Shown one piece after another: positions 10,037-19,424 of a DNA stretch of 64,000 bases. Origin of the DNA: Corynebacterium silvaticum. GTDB taxonomy: Bacteria > Actinomycetota > Actinomycetes > Mycobacteriales > Mycobacteriaceae. Under the pieces are notes generated by a model. The model was not told the DNA's origin, ran no database searches, and worked only from the letters and a program-made list of their open reading frames with translations. The translations under genes and the position numbers were made by a program. The stretch spans positions 248,001-312,000 of the forward strand of contig NZ_SDQO02000004.1 of assembly GCF_004382825.2 (NCBI RefSeq). The letters are read 5' to 3'. How positions within the stretch are numbered: the stretch's first letter is position 1; each line of letters opens with the position of its first letter.

Positions 10037-10756
10037 CTAGGAGGAGGCACGCCGGTAACCACGCTTGTGAATCAAGCGAGTAACCGCATCCTGGTGAAAT
10101 TCATCATTGGTAAGCGCCACAAGAAAGTGATCGCGCCACTCACCAAAAATATGCAAGTTGCGCTGCAGATACCCTTCTTCCCTAAAACCGTTAGCCTCAA
10201 GAATTTTGCGGGAAGCCACGTTTTCCGGCAGAAAAGTAGCTGTCACTCTATGCAGGCCCACTCGTTTAAAAGCGTGATCCACTCCCAAACCGCATGCAGC
10301 AGTGGCGATTCCTTGCCCTGCGTAGGAGGAGCTGTGAACCCAGTAGCCTATCCAGCATTCAGAAATAGCACCGTGCTGAATCCCGCCTAGCGTAAGCTGC
10401 CCTACAAATTTTCCTTCGACGTCGATCACAAAAGGTACCGCGCTGCCCATATCTGCAAGCTGCTTTATAGAGAAGAAAAACCTCCGCCACATGCGCGACG
10501 AATGCGCGGTTTCCCACGAGTCCACAACGGTAGGTTCTACCAGCTCAAGGATCTCTCGGTCGGAAAGCCGCATCATACGCCAGGCGGCGCCGTCGCTAAG
10601 CTGCAATGGTCGAAGCCGCACCGACTTTTCTTGAGTCGCAGAAGTGCCGGGAAGTACAAGAGTCTCGGTGTATTCGCCCCAGCCGGGGTGTACGGGGTCG
10701 ACGGGGCCGTGCGCTGGACGGTGCGGGCGTCCAAAGCGGTTAAGCAAAAAGGACAT
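10037..10756 (-). CDS. rimJ: RimJ-like ribosomal-protein N-acetyltransferase (GNAT)
   Basis: A 239-residue GNAT-family acetyltransferase that is expected to acetylate a protein N-terminus using acetyl-CoA. Visible are VRLRPLQLSDGAAWRMMR at the start of the fold, IGYWVHSSSYAGQGIATAA for the acetyl-CoA pyrophosphate loop (Q/R-x-x-G-x-A type), and NVASRKILEANGFREEGYLQ at the end. It lies between glp and glpR on one strand, 19 bases after glp, as in mycobacteria (Rv0994-Rv0996). The actual substrate is not known. Confidence 0.85.
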   Translation of the reverse strand: MSFLLNRFGRPHRPAHGPVDPVHPGWGEYTETLVLPGTSATQEKSVRLRPLQLSDGAAWRMMRLSDREILELVEPTVVDSWETAHSSRMWRRFFFSIKQLADMGSAVPFVIDVEGKFVGQLTLGGIQHGAISECWIGYWVHSSSYAGQGIATAACGLGVDHAFKRVGLHRVTATFLPENVASRKILEANGFREEGYLQRNLHIFGEWRDHFLVALTNDEFHQDAVTRLIHKRGYRRASS

Positions 10757-10775
10757 GGGCAGGTTCTGCTATTTC

Positions 10776-12041
10776 TTAGCGGTTCTGGGAAAGAAAGATG
10801 ACTTCAACGATATCGCCAGGCCTCACGTCGGCTGCGCCTTCTGGAATCTTGATCATGGCATTAGCCTCAGACAACCCTGCAAGCAGATGCGCCGGAGTAC
10901 CATCGGCACCACCAAGGCCTTCTACCAGGTAATCTTGTGTTTCTGCGTCACGCATGAGACGTGCCCTGATGAACCCTCTGCGCCCAAGCTTTGAGCCTAC
11001 ATAATTCAGCGCACGTGCCTTCACCGTCCGACGCTGGGCATTTCGCTTGCCTAGGCTCAACCGCACCACTGGGCGGATAAACATCTCAAAAATCACGAGA
11101 GCAGAGACGGTATTACTGGGCAAAAGGAATACTGGAATTTGATGGTCGCCGAGCAATCCAAACCCCTGGACAGAACCCGGGTGCATGGCCACTCGCGTTG
11201 TATCAATATCGCCTAAGTCGCTGAGAACCCGGCGTATTTCCTCTGCCCCGGATCCACCGACTGCACCCGAGATCACGATGATCTCGCTGCGCATCATGTG
11301 GGATTCCACGATGTCGCGCAGTCGTCGAGGCTCCCCTGCCGCAATGCCGACGCGGTGTACGTCGGCACCTGCGTCACGGCCTGCGGCGGCAAGTGCATAC
11401 GAGTTGACATCAAAGACCTGGCCGAGGCTAGGTTCTCTATCGATATCCACGAGTTCATGGCCCACAGAAATAACCGACATGCGGGGACGCGGATAAACGA
11501 GCACCTTAGAGCGTCCCACGGCAGCCAGAAGACCGATATGGGCTGGCCCAAGGATATCACCAGAGCTTACTGCCACGTCTCCGGGGCGGATATCGTCGCC
11601 CACTTTGCGTACAAATTCCCCCGAACGCACGGGTCGGTTAGCGATCATCCGCTTCCGGCCGCGGTCAGTCCATTCCAGAGGAATCACGGCATCTGAAAGC
11701 GTGGGAAGCGGTGCGCCTGTATGCACCCGCACTGCCTGTTTGGGTTGTAGGCGTAGCGGGCGCTGCGATCCTGCGGCTACTTCACCCACCACAGGAAGGG
11801 AGGTTTCCGTGGGCACTGGCCTGGGCTCTGGGGGCGTGCCAAGGCCGCGCTCACCACCGACGTCCACGGCACGCACCGCATAGCCGTCGATAGCTGCTTG
11901 GTTGAAGTTGGGTAGCGCCCGAGTTGCTTGCACTTCCTCAGCGCACATGAGCCCTAAGGCCTCAGCGATAGCAATTCGCACCGGCTCAGGCGCAACTGCG
12001 GCCTCCGTGACGAGGGCTAGCTGCTGCTCAACTGTGCGCAC
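10776..12041 (-). CDS. glp: MoeA/gephyrin-like protein (Glp)
   Basis: A 421-residue MoeA-fold protein. In molybdenum cofactor synthesis MoeA inserts molybdate into adenylated molybdopterin; in Corynebacterium the MoeA paralogue in this setting (Glp) binds FtsZ and acts in cell division. N-terminal domain: ALPNFNQAAIDGYAVR. The MPT-binding domain contains a loop reading SGAVGGSGAEEIRRVL rather than the usual SGG-S-GD pattern. The C-terminal domain IV follows HPGSVQGFGLL. GTG at 12041 is preceded by a good AAGGAG site. Adjacent rimJ and glpR support the Glp reading, although moeA remains an alternative name. Confidence 0.8.
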   Translation of the reverse strand: MRTVEQQLALVTEAAVAPEPVRIAIAEALGLMCAEEVQATRALPNFNQAAIDGYAVRAVDVGGERGLGTPPEPRPVPTETSLPVVGEVAAGSQRPLRLQPKQAVRVHTGAPLPTLSDAVIPLEWTDRGRKRMIANRPVRSGEFVRKVGDDIRPGDVAVSSGDILGPAHIGLLAAVGRSKVLVYPRPRMSVISVGHELVDIDREPSLGQVFDVNSYALAAAGRDAGADVHRVGIAAGEPRRLRDIVESHMMRSEIIVISGAVGGSGAEEIRRVLSDLGDIDTTRVAMHPGSVQGFGLLGDHQIPVFLLPSNTVSALVIFEMFIRPVVRLSLGKRNAQRRTVKARALNYVGSKLGRRGFIRARLMRDAETQDYLVEGLGGADGTPAHLLAGLSEANAMIKIPEGAADVRPGDIVEVIFLSQNR

Positions 12042-12223
12042 ATCTACTCCTTAGCACCGTGACTTGCAAATATTACCCATACCATGTGGCCGTCAACCCG
12101 CTTATGTGCGTTCTTTACCGCAGACGTAGCGTTTCAGCATATCTGAGTGTGGAAGCGCAAAGCTAGCCGGAATATTCTTTTACATCCTTACAACTTTAGT
12201 TGACGCTGGCTTAAGAAGTCGCA

Positions 12224-12261
12224 CTGATTGCCCCAATTCGATTCTTCACTGGGGCAATCAG
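12224..12261 (-). terminator. Hairpin between galU and glp
   Basis: A perfect 12-bp inverted repeat (CTGATTGCCCCA and TGGGGCAATCAG) with a 14-base loop, placed after the galU stop. There is a short T-run only on the plus side, so termination of galU is inferred. Confidence 0.6.
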
Positions 12262-12294
12262 TTTTCCACCAACAGCGTGGCTTTACCTGATAGG

Positions 12295-13224
12295 TTATGC
12301 GCCGTGTTCTTCCAGAATCTTTCGGAGAACCTTCTTTAAGTGTGGCCCATACACCGGATCGCTCAGGCCGAAATCAACAACAGCTGGTATGTAGCCCCCG
12401 GGGTTGCCAAGGTCATGGCGCTTTCCATCATGTACGAGGATATGCACGGAGTGGCCTTCGTCGATAAGCAAATCAATCGCATCCGTGAGCTGCAATTCGC
12501 CGCCGGCGCCCGGTGTAATCCTGCGTAGAGCGTCAAAAATAGCGCGGTCGAGTAGATAGCGACCGGTTGCCACAAAGTTTGAGGGGGCCTCGTCTACAGA
12601 AGGCTTCTCCACCATGCCTTTGACCTTTTTGACGTGATAAGGACCCTCGTATGCGCTCTCACCAATCTCAAAGACACCGTAGTTATAGACTTCTTCCTCC
12701 GGAACCTCAAAGGCGCACAACACAGATCCGCCTAGTTGTTCACGTACTTCAACCATCTTTTCCACGACGCCACGTGGGAGCACGAGGTCGTCGGGAAGCA
12801 TAACTGCTACGGCATCTTCATCCGGATCAAGGACTGATTCCGCCATACCGACAGCATGCCCGAGGCCAAGTGGTTTTTCCTGCACTACGGAAACTGGCTC
12901 AATAAGTTCAGAGGCGTGGACAACTTTCTCGTATTGTTCCGTTTTCCCTCGGCTTTGCAGGGTCTCTTCCAGCACGGGGAATCGCTTAAAGTACTCCATC
13001 ACTTCCTGCTTATTAGGAGCCGTAATCACTGCGAGTCGAGTCGCACCCAACTGAGCTGCTTCTTCTGCAATCAGTTCAATGCCTGGGGTATCCACCACTG
13101 GTAACAGCTCTTTAGGAACCGTTTTTGTGGCCGGAAGGAATCTCGTTCCCATGCCAGCAGCAGGAACGATGACAGTCTTCACCGCGGCGCGCGTACTGTC
13201 TTGAGCTTCTTGAGGCTGCTTCAT
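12295..13224 (-). CDS. galU: UTP-glucose-1-phosphate uridylyltransferase
   Basis: Makes UDP-glucose from UTP and glucose-1-phosphate for trehalose, glycogen and cell-wall sugars. The 309-residue protein has the nucleotidyltransferase motif VIVPAAGMGTRFLPATKTVPKE near the N-terminus, EKPLGLGHAV, AVMLPDDLV with the metal-binding Asp, and GMVEKP. Length is usual. The start at 13224 has no clear ribosome-binding site. It is divergent from the folate cyclo-ligase gene. Confidence 0.95.
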   Translation of the reverse strand: MKQPQEAQDSTRAAVKTVIVPAAGMGTRFLPATKTVPKELLPVVDTPGIELIAEEAAQLGATRLAVITAPNKQEVMEYFKRFPVLEETLQSRGKTEQYEKVVHASELIEPVSVVQEKPLGLGHAVGMAESVLDPDEDAVAVMLPDDLVLPRGVVEKMVEVREQLGGSVLCAFEVPEEEVYNYGVFEIGESAYEGPYHVKKVKGMVEKPSVDEAPSNFVATGRYLLDRAIFDALRRITPGAGGELQLTDAIDLLIDEGHSVHILVHDGKRHDLGNPGGYIPAVVDFGLSDPVYGPHLKKVLRKILEEHGA

Positions 13225-13345
13225 GCAGACAAGAGTACATCCGGCACCGATCTCTCCCTAGTTCCGCCACCTGAGATAAAGAAGTTTCTTTGCATTCTCA
13301 CGGTTTTGCGGAAGACGGGTAGCTTTTCGACGTCCCTGTGCTAGC

Positions 13346-13963
13346 ATGTACCCCATGTCAGCTGGACAGTTCGATGCCCATCAAGCACAAGAGCTTAGCT
13401 CCCGAAAACAGCAGAAACGCCGGGAGCTCTCCCACGCCCGCCAGCAACTCCAGCCTCAACAACTGGCAAGCTTTAACGACGCAATCGTGAAGCAGCTGAC
13501 CGCTTTAATAAAGAAGCTCGGCGCCACGAAGATTGCTGCCTACTGCGCAGACCACCAGGAACCAGGCGGCGCTGGCCTAGTCTCGGCTCTTTCTAATCTC
13601 GGAGTGTCACTGTGGCTACCAGTCTCCCGACCTAAAGGGATCTTGGAGTGGGGGCGCTACACTCATCCAAACTCACTTAGACCCGGCGCTTTTGGCATTC
13701 CCGAGCCTGCGGGGCCGTATCGCCATAGCCACGATGTGCTACGCACATTGGACCTCATCGTAGTTCCAGCTCTCGGGGCCACACCCAAGGGGATACGGAT
13801 CGGCAAAGGCGCTGGTTATTACGACCGAGCGTTAGAAGGCTCCCGCACTCCCACGGTTCTCCTCCTCTTCGATTCGGAGGTAGACCCCACTATCCCCTAC
13901 GAAGCTCACGACGCACGCACCGACTTCACCATCACCCCCTCAGGAACCAGCGCCCACCAATAA
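13346..13963 (+). CDS. 5-formyltetrahydrofolate cyclo-ligase
   Basis: Converts 5-formyl-THF to 5,10-methenyl-THF using ATP. The 205-residue protein shows the family features: Lys/Arg-rich QKRRELSHAR at the N-terminus, IAAYCADHQEPGG, and the C-terminal LIVVPALGATPKGIRIGKGAGYYDRAL segment containing the conserved G-x-G-x-G-Y-Y-D loop. ATG 13355 is an alternative start three codons downstream. It is followed 15 bases later by the SAF-domain gene, as in related actinobacteria. Confidence 0.9.
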   Translation: MYPMSAGQFDAHQAQELSSRKQQKRRELSHARQQLQPQQLASFNDAIVKQLTALIKKLGATKIAAYCADHQEPGGAGLVSALSNLGVSLWLPVSRPKGILEWGRYTHPNSLRPGAFGIPEPAGPYRHSHDVLRTLDLIVVPALGATPKGIRIGKGAGYYDRALEGSRTPTVLLLFDSEVDPTIPYEAHDARTDFTITPSGTSAHQ

Positions 13964-13978
13964 ACAGTCCAAGAGGAT

Positions 13979-14731
13979 ATGACTTCCTTCTTAACGATAT
14001 TGCGCACCCCCAGTTTTCGACGAAGCATACTTTTACGCCGTCTCTTTGCTGGTTTCCTCTGCGTGCTCGCCGCTGTTATAACAGTGCGTCAGCACCATGA
14101 ACCTCACACAACGGTGTTCCGATACAGCCGGGATATTCATCTGGGCGATCTCATTGAGCACAAAGATCTACAGCCCATCTCCATTCCCACGCGCTTCCTC
14201 CCCGAGAACGCATTAACTCCAGTGGAGAACACACAAGTTTCCCACCAATCCGATCCCTCCTCATCGCACGAGGCACCCACGCCACCCCCAAAGATTTTCT
14301 CCTCAGAGGCCGAGAAAACCACCCGGAGAGTTGCCATTTCCGCACGTCCGCGCGGTGCAATTGCAGTGCACACCGACTTTTTGCCACCTGCCCAAGACAT
14401 TGCGAACGTGATAAACAACACACTTGGAGCCCAGGGAGAGGGACTTAACTTAGTCCCTGTCAGACTCGCTCAGCCGAATCTCAGCCGGTTATTGCACCCA
14501 GGAGACCGCGTAGACTTAATCACCTCCGACCCCACACCTGACTCCACTTCCCTAGTCGCCGCAGGTGGATTAGTAATATTCGTTCCCGAATCAGGCTCGA
14601 ACAAACAAACACATCTTGAACACAGCGCTCTTATTGCTTTTCCCAAACCTGAGGCCCAGCTAGTCGCGGCAGCAGCATTAATAAAACCTATGTCAGTTAT
14701 TATCACCGGAACGCGAACTCAAACCGGGTAA
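13979..14731 (+). CDS. SAF-domain (CpaB/RcpC-like) membrane-anchored protein
   Basis: A 250-residue protein with one N-terminal membrane segment (~25-42) and an extracytoplasmic SAF-type domain (FRYSRDIHLGDLIEHKDLQPISIP), then a Pro/Ser-rich linker and a second domain with LLHPGDRVDLIT, typical of CpaB/RcpC pilus assembly proteins. No other Tad/Flp pilus genes are nearby, so a pilus role is not supported here. ATG is preceded by AAGAGG. It lies between 5-FCL and mscL on the same strand. Confidence 0.75.
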   Translation: MTSFLTILRTPSFRRSILLRRLFAGFLCVLAAVITVRQHHEPHTTVFRYSRDIHLGDLIEHKDLQPISIPTRFLPENALTPVENTQVSHQSDPSSSHEAPTPPPKIFSSEAEKTTRRVAISARPRGAIAVHTDFLPPAQDIANVINNTLGAQGEGLNLVPVRLAQPNLSRLLHPGDRVDLITSDPTPDSTSLVAAGGLVIFVPESGSNKQTHLEHSALIAFPKPEAQLVAAAALIKPMSVIITGTRTQTG

Positions 14732-14815
14732 AAGAGTTTCCATCAAGCATATGCGCTAGAACACTATCGGTATTTCCATTAGCCTGAGCAGAGTCAATTT
14801 TTGAAAAGAGGAATT

Positions 14816-15229
14816 ATGCTCAAAGGTTTTAAAGACTTCATTCTCCGCGGAAACGTAGTCGAGCTGGCAGTCGCTGTCGTTATTGGTACCGCGTTCACCG
14901 CAATCGTTACCGCTTTTACCAACCACCTGATCAACCCTCTGATCGCTTCCCTCGGCGGTGCAGACGTTTCCGGTCTCGGTTTCCACATTCGTTCCGGCAA
15001 CGCAGCCACCTTCCTGGACTTCGGCGCCGTCATTACCGCAGCAATTAACTTCATCATCATCGCAGCGGTTGTGTACTTCATCCTCGTTGCTCCTATGAAC
15101 AAGCTCAACGAGATGGCCGCTAAGCGCAAGGGCATCCAGGAAGAAGAGGACGCTCCTGTATCCATCGAGGCAGAGTTACTTGAAGAAATCCGCGATCTCC
15201 TGAAAAACCAGAAGAACGGTACCCTCTAA
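14816..15229 (+). CDS. mscL: Large-conductance mechanosensitive channel
   Basis: A homopentameric channel that opens under membrane tension to release solutes on hypo-osmotic shock. The 137-residue protein starts MLKGFKDFILRGNVVELAVAVVIG (TM1), has TM2 at about residues 69-88 and a charged C-terminal helix. ATG 14816 is chosen over TTG 14801 because GAGGA lies just before it and MscL proteins begin at this residue. It is followed by a strong terminator. Confidence 0.95.
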   Translation: MLKGFKDFILRGNVVELAVAVVIGTAFTAIVTAFTNHLINPLIASLGGADVSGLGFHIRSGNAATFLDFGAVITAAINFIIIAAVVYFILVAPMNKLNEMAAKRKGIQEEEDAPVSIEAELLEEIRDLLKNQKNGTL

Positions 15230-15248
15230 ACATATCTAGAGCGTATAA

Positions 15249-15286
15249 AAGTGGAGCCAACCTCAACTGGTTGGCTCCACTTTTTA
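15249..15286 (+). terminator. Rho-independent terminator of mscL
   Basis: A 14-bp hairpin (AAGTGGAGCCAACC and GGTTGGCTCCACTT) followed immediately by a T-run. Confidence 0.9.
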
Positions 15287-15295
15287 TTGTCATTA

Positions 15296-15502
15296 TTACG
15301 CCCCATAATGCGGCGGCATTTGTTCTTTCCAAAAAGCTAGATCAGTGCGGCTAGGCGGAGTGGACTCACCGTCCAACGCCACAAAACGCTCGCCGTCAGC
15401 GCTCCCGGTTCTTCCGAGATCCTGTGGAGCTGAGTCCGCGGACCTATCGTAATCTTTAGCCGAGGACTCTTTAAAAACCCGCCGACGTTTCCTATCCGTC
15501 AT
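15296..15502 (-). CDS. Small conserved-looking hydrophilic protein
   Basis: A 68-residue charged protein ending FWKEQMPPHYGA. Small actinobacterial proteins ending in a W-x-E-Q-x-PPHYG-like motif are common, but no function is known to me. It starts 15 bases after the mog stop on the same strand and faces the mscL terminator. No membrane segment or cysteine is present. Confidence 0.6.
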   Translation of the reverse strand: MTDRKRRRVFKESSAKDYDRSADSAPQDLGRTGSADGERFVALDGESTPPSRTDLAFWKEQMPPHYGA

Positions 15503-15517
15503 CTTTAAATCTTCCGC

Positions 15518-16117
15518 TTAATCAACAGAATAGCTACGTAGCTGGTCAATAAGGTGGTGAACAAGCGGAGACAAGGTTGCCATGCCGTCCCTAATAGCTG
15601 CGCGGGAAGGCGCAAGGTTCACAATCACCGTAGAACCCGATACACCAGAGATGCCTCGAGACACACACGCATCCACCGCACCACAAGCCAAACCAGAGGA
15701 ACGCAAAGCCTGAGCAACGCCCGGGACATTTTGATCCAATACATCCCGCGTAGCTTCGGGTGTTCTGTCCCGAGGCCCTACTCCAGTACCGCCCACGGTG
15801 AGCACCAAATCGACGCCACCGACTACCCCAGTCTCAATAGCCTTGCGGATTTGCGATTCCTTTGATTTCACCTCCACTACTCCATCGACGCTAAAGCTAG
15901 CCTCAGTGAGCAACTCTGTCAGAAGTCGATCAGTATCCTCACCCGAGCTGATCGTGTGGTCGCTGACTAGGACTATTAAAGCGCGACGGGGAGCGTCGAA
16001 AAGCACTGCCTCTTCCGCCTCGTGCGCACGAAAAAACTCCTCATCAGGCTCGCCAATATCTAAAATATCGCGATTAATGAGCTCGGGCGTGGGGATTCCA
16101 TCAATAGGTGTGCTCAT
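15518..16117 (-). CDS. mog: MoaB/Mog-family molybdopterin-binding protein
   Basis: A molybdopterin adenylyltransferase-like protein of 199 residues. It has a ~45-residue N-terminal extension, then the MPT-binding core: ALIVLVSDHTISSGEDTDRL, DLVLTVGGTGVGPRDRTPEA (the GGTG-x-G-x-RD loop) and the C-terminal NLAPSRAAIRDGM. The frame is open to 16147, but AAAGG before the ATG at 16117 supports that start. In mycobacteria moaB2 also lies next to pepD/mprAB. Whether it works in cofactor synthesis cannot be told from this window. Confidence 0.85.
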   Translation of the reverse strand: MSTPIDGIPTPELINRDILDIGEPDEEFFRAHEAEEAVLFDAPRRALIVLVSDHTISSGEDTDRLLTELLTEASFSVDGVVEVKSKESQIRKAIETGVVGGVDLVLTVGGTGVGPRDRTPEATRDVLDQNVPGVAQALRSSGLACGAVDACVSRGISGVSGSTVIVNLAPSRAAIRDGMATLSPLVHHLIDQLRSYSVD

Positions 16118-16215
16118 CATGGCCTTTCTTACAGCGAAAACACGCAACGCAGATATCTGGCGTTGTAAGGGGAAAGAAGTGAGGCGTTTTTCTCTTGTAA
16201 CTTCTTGTTTTAAAA

Positions 16216-17679
16216 CTACTCACTCGTCAGCGTAACGTCTACAGTTCTCGGATTCTCGCCGTTTTCATTAACCACGGTCAGCTTAATCATGGAACCGAAG
16301 TCGCTACTCCGCACTGCTGCGATAAGAGCATCAGCATTATCCACAACGCGGTCGTTGATCTTAGTAATGATCTCTCCGGGCTTTAGTCCTGCTTTGCTTC
16401 CCGGACCGCCTTCCGTCACATCCGCGATAACGGCGCTCTTTACTCCAGAGTTAGAGACCAGCTGGATACCAATCATCGGCTGAGTAGCCTTACCCGTCTC
16501 AATCAACTGTGCAGCAACGCGTCGCGCAAAATTAGAGGGGATAGCAAAGCCCAAACCAATAGACCCTGCCCGAGGCGCACCTGCTTGTGGCTGACGCTGG
16601 CTCAAGGAAGCAATAATGGAGTTCACGCCGATCTGGTTGCCATCAGAATCCACGAGGGGGCCACCGGAGTTGCCTGGGTTAATTGCGGCGTCGGTTTGGA
16701 CTGCGTCGATAAGCGAAGACTGCCCGGTCTCAGATCCACCAGCGCGCACAGGGCGGTTAAGAGCCGATACAATGCCCGAGGTCACCGTGGCTGACAATCC
16801 GAGAGGGGAACCAATCGCAACAACTTGTTGCCCCACCTGCAGTTTGCTTGAATCGCCGAAATTCATCACAGGAAGACCCGAAACACCCTTAATTTTTATC
16901 ACTGCCACGTCCGTGTTGGGGTCTCCGGCAACAAATTCAGCGTCATGAGTAGAACCATCATTCATGGTCACGGATACCTTCGCGCGTCCCGAGCTGGCCT
17001 CTGCCACCACGTGGTTGTTCGTCATAACGTAGCCGTCTTCTGAGATGATCGAGCCGGAGCCTTCCGACGACCCCGTCTCCGTTGTCACCATGATCGATAC
17101 CACGGAAGGCAAGACCTTAGAAGCTACCGATTGCACCGAGCCTGCCGGAGCAGTCTTATTTGTTGTATCGGCGACGGGTTGCTTCAGCGATTCAACAACC
17201 GTCGACTTGGAGCTTCCGGTGCTCAACTTGGAGGTATAAACGCCTGTAATAGAACCAGCGGCTACTGCAGCAACCAGCGCAAGTGCGGTTGCAGCACCCA
17301 ATCCGATTTTCTTTTTCTCCTTAGCAGGCTGCTCCGTCACCGGTGGTTCATCACCCAGCATGTGTTGCGGTGCCGACTGCGGGGCACCCTGGGCGTGAGT
17401 GGGGTCCCCTGCCGGCGCTGCGACGCCCTGAGCTACGGACTGACGTGCAGCAGCTTCCTCCGAAGCTGAAGAAGCGTTCACGGCATAAGGGTTCTGGACT
17501 CGATCAAACTCTCGCGTCTCATGCGTAGAGGTTGGAGTCTCTGAAGTTTCTCCAACATAAGGATTGTGTTGATAGCTGTTAGTCTGCCCAGTCTGCGGAT
17601 TCTGCTCGCTATTGTTCGCCGCAGCGTGGGAATCCTTGCCAGAGTTATTGGTGTTATCGGTGCCAAATTGATTAGTCAT
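16216..17679 (-). CDS. htrA: HtrA/DegP-type membrane-anchored serine protease (PepD-like)
   Basis: An extracytoplasmic quality-control protease. ATG 17679 gives 487 residues: a Gln/Asn/Pro-rich cytoplasmic N-terminus (1-120), one membrane helix (~126-147), the trypsin-like domain with His223 (TNNHVV), Asp257 (DPNTDVAVI) and Ser338 (GNSGGP), and a C-terminal PDZ domain (~395-480). The upstream open frame to 17985 is not needed. It lies just downstream of mprAB, as pepD does in M. tuberculosis, where MprAB controls it. A hairpin separates it from mprB, so it probably has its own promoter. Confidence 0.92.
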   Translation of the reverse strand: MTNQFGTDNTNNSGKDSHAAANNSEQNPQTGQTNSYQHNPYVGETSETPTSTHETREFDRVQNPYAVNASSASEEAAARQSVAQGVAAPAGDPTHAQGAPQSAPQHMLGDEPPVTEQPAKEKKKIGLGAATALALVAAVAAGSITGVYTSKLSTGSSKSTVVESLKQPVADTTNKTAPAGSVQSVASKVLPSVVSIMVTTETGSSEGSGSIISEDGYVMTNNHVVAEASSGRAKVSVTMNDGSTHDAEFVAGDPNTDVAVIKIKGVSGLPVMNFGDSSKLQVGQQVVAIGSPLGLSATVTSGIVSALNRPVRAGGSETGQSSLIDAVQTDAAINPGNSGGPLVDSDGNQIGVNSIIASLSQRQPQAGAPRAGSIGLGFAIPSNFARRVAAQLIETGKATQPMIGIQLVSNSGVKSAVIADVTEGGPGSKAGLKPGEIITKINDRVVDNADALIAAVRSSDFGSMIKLTVVNENGENPRTVDVTLTSE

Positions 17680-17807
17680 GGTGATAACTATGCAACCATA
17701 AACTGCGCTGTATCTGGTACCCATCTGATGAAAGAATCTAGAAAGTCTGCGAGTTCGCTGTGAGAAAATGCGCCCCGTTTTCCAAGAGAATCGCAGCGGA
17801 CATACGA

Positions 17808-17843
17808 CAACAGGGCTTGGCGTTATAAAACCAAGCCCTGTTG
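17808..17843 (-). terminator. Hairpin terminator after mprB
   Basis: A perfect 13-bp inverted repeat (CAACAGGGCTTGG and CCAAGCCCTGTTG) with a 10-base loop between mprB and htrA. Confidence 0.8.
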
Positions 17844-17879
17844 CACACCCCCTATGTATGTGCCGATCTATCGACTCAT

Positions 17880-19424
17880 TCAGCACTTCCCCCGGCGCTC
17901 TGAATGCTTTGTATGCCGTAACCGGCGCATTTCTTCCAGCGTCGAAGGCATTTTCCCTGAGTACTGAATCAGCTGTTTGCGGCACTCAGAGAGTTCATCG
18001 TCATCAGGGAAACCTGGGAGAAGAACCGTCATCAATGCTCCGCCGTCATCCGATTCCCCAGCAACGATGGATCCGCCGTGGCGCTCAATCGTTGATTGGA
18101 CAATCGCCAGCCCCAGCCCGGATCCCGGAGTTGATCGAGCCTGCACTGAACGGTAGAAGCGATCGAACACTTTCTCGCGGTCTTCCACGGGGATTCCCGG
18201 CCCGGAATCGGCAACCATGATGCACACCGTATGCGCGTCGTACTGCTCCATTTTCAGACGAACCGTACCGCCTTTAGGCGACCACTTAGCCGCATTATCC
18301 AGCAGATTAATGATCGCCCGTCCCAGCGCGAAGCTATCACCATCGAGGTACCAAGGAATCGTGGACATCTCGAATTCAACATCCGAGCGACGGCGACGCA
18401 CACGAACCAGGGAGGCATCGATGACGTCAACCAGATCCACTTCTTCCAAGGCTTTTTCTGGCGTGTCTTGGCGTGCCAAGTCCACCAAGTCCCCAATGAG
18501 GGTGGAAAGCTCCTCCATTTGGGCAATCACGTCTTCTTGGAGCGCTCGCTTATCTTCCAAAGAGATTCGGTGATTATCCGAATTCTGCATCATCATCAAC
18601 AGCTCAATGTTGGTGCGCATGGAAGTAAGCGGGGTCTTGAGCTCATGCCCAGCATCTGCGACCAACTCGGTTTGCCGTTGCCTAGACCTACGCAAGGCTT
18701 CCAGCATCTCGTTAAAATTGTTGGCCAACTGTGCGATCTCATCGTTACCTGAGACCTCGATAGGGCGTAGATCATCCGTTTCCGTGATGTACCGAACAGC
18801 ATTACGCAACCGAGAAATTGGGCGAAACACAGTCGAAGACACCACTACTCCTGTGCCAAAGGCAAGGAGCACACCAAGACCTGCCACTACCAAGAGAGCA
18901 ATGCCCAAAGTAGTGATCATCCTGTTGGTCTGCGTCATATCTCGCGCCAGCATCACAGTTGCGCCAATATTAGAGCGCTTAACAAGCACGCGTTCCCCGC
19001 TCACAGTGCTGACCCGATAGCCTTCTGTCTGTGCCTTTTCTGAAAGGACGGGAAGGTTATCGCCCACTGCGTGAGTCCACCCTGGAGCTGAAATAGAAAT
19101 GCGAGTATCTGGATTGTAATCCTTGAAACGCTCAACTTCAGCTTCTAGAGAATTAAAGAAAGCGGGATCAGTAGAGCGTTCAAGCATCGCAGATGCTTTA
19201 GCATCCAACGAGTTATCTACTGATCCACGCAATGCCGCAGACACGCTCCAGTAGGCGGCGATCATCATCATTCCAACGGCAATCGCCACCATTGAAGCTG
19301 TAAGCAGAGTAATCCGCCACTTCAGCGGGGTATCACTTCCGGTGACAGTCTTAGGACGCTCATCTACGCCCAGAATACCTGAGGAGTCGGTCCCCAGGCT
19401 AAATTCGGGGCGCCGAAGGATCAC
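17880..19424 (-). CDS. mprB: Envelope-stress sensor histidine kinase MprB-like
   Basis: The membrane sensor kinase of a two-component system. The 514-residue protein has TM1 at ~38-60, an extracytoplasmic sensor region (~65-165), TM2 at ~170-195, HAMP (~197-250), the HisKA box with phospho-accepting His260 in [15 protein letters not shown], and a HATPase domain with [18 protein letters not shown] and GSGLGLAIV. It overlaps mprA by 4 bases. Synteny with htrA and mog matches mycobacterial mprAB-pepD-moaB2. Confidence 0.88.
   Translation of the reverse strand: MILRRPEFSLGTDSSGILGVDERPKTVTGSDTPLKWRITLLTASMVAIAVGMMMIAAYWSVSAALRGSVDNSLDAKASAMLERSTDPAFFNSLEAEVERFKDYNPDTRISISAPGWTHAVGDNLPVLSEKAQTEGYRVSTVSGERVLVKRSNIGATVMLARDMTQTNRMITTLGIALLVVAGLGVLLAFGTGVVVSSTVFRPISRLRNAVRYITETDDLRPIEVSGNDEIAQLANNFNEMLEALRRSRQRQTELVADAGHELKTPLTSMRTNIELLMMMQNSDNHRISLEDKRALQEDVIAQMEELSTLIGDLVDLARQDTPEKALEEVDLVDVIDASLVRVRRRRSDVEFEMSTIPWYLDGDSFALGRAIINLLDNAAKWSPKGGTVRLKMEQYDAHTVCIMVADSGPGIPVEDREKVFDRFYRSVQARSTPGSGLGLAIVQSTIERHGGSIVAGESDDGGALMTVLLPGFPDDDELSECRKQLIQYSGKMPSTLEEMRRLRHTKHSERRGKC

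Noticed and set aside
17680..17985. 102-residue N-terminal extension of HtrA
   Set aside because: It crosses the mprB terminator hairpin; the ATG at 17679 gives a normal HtrA architecture.
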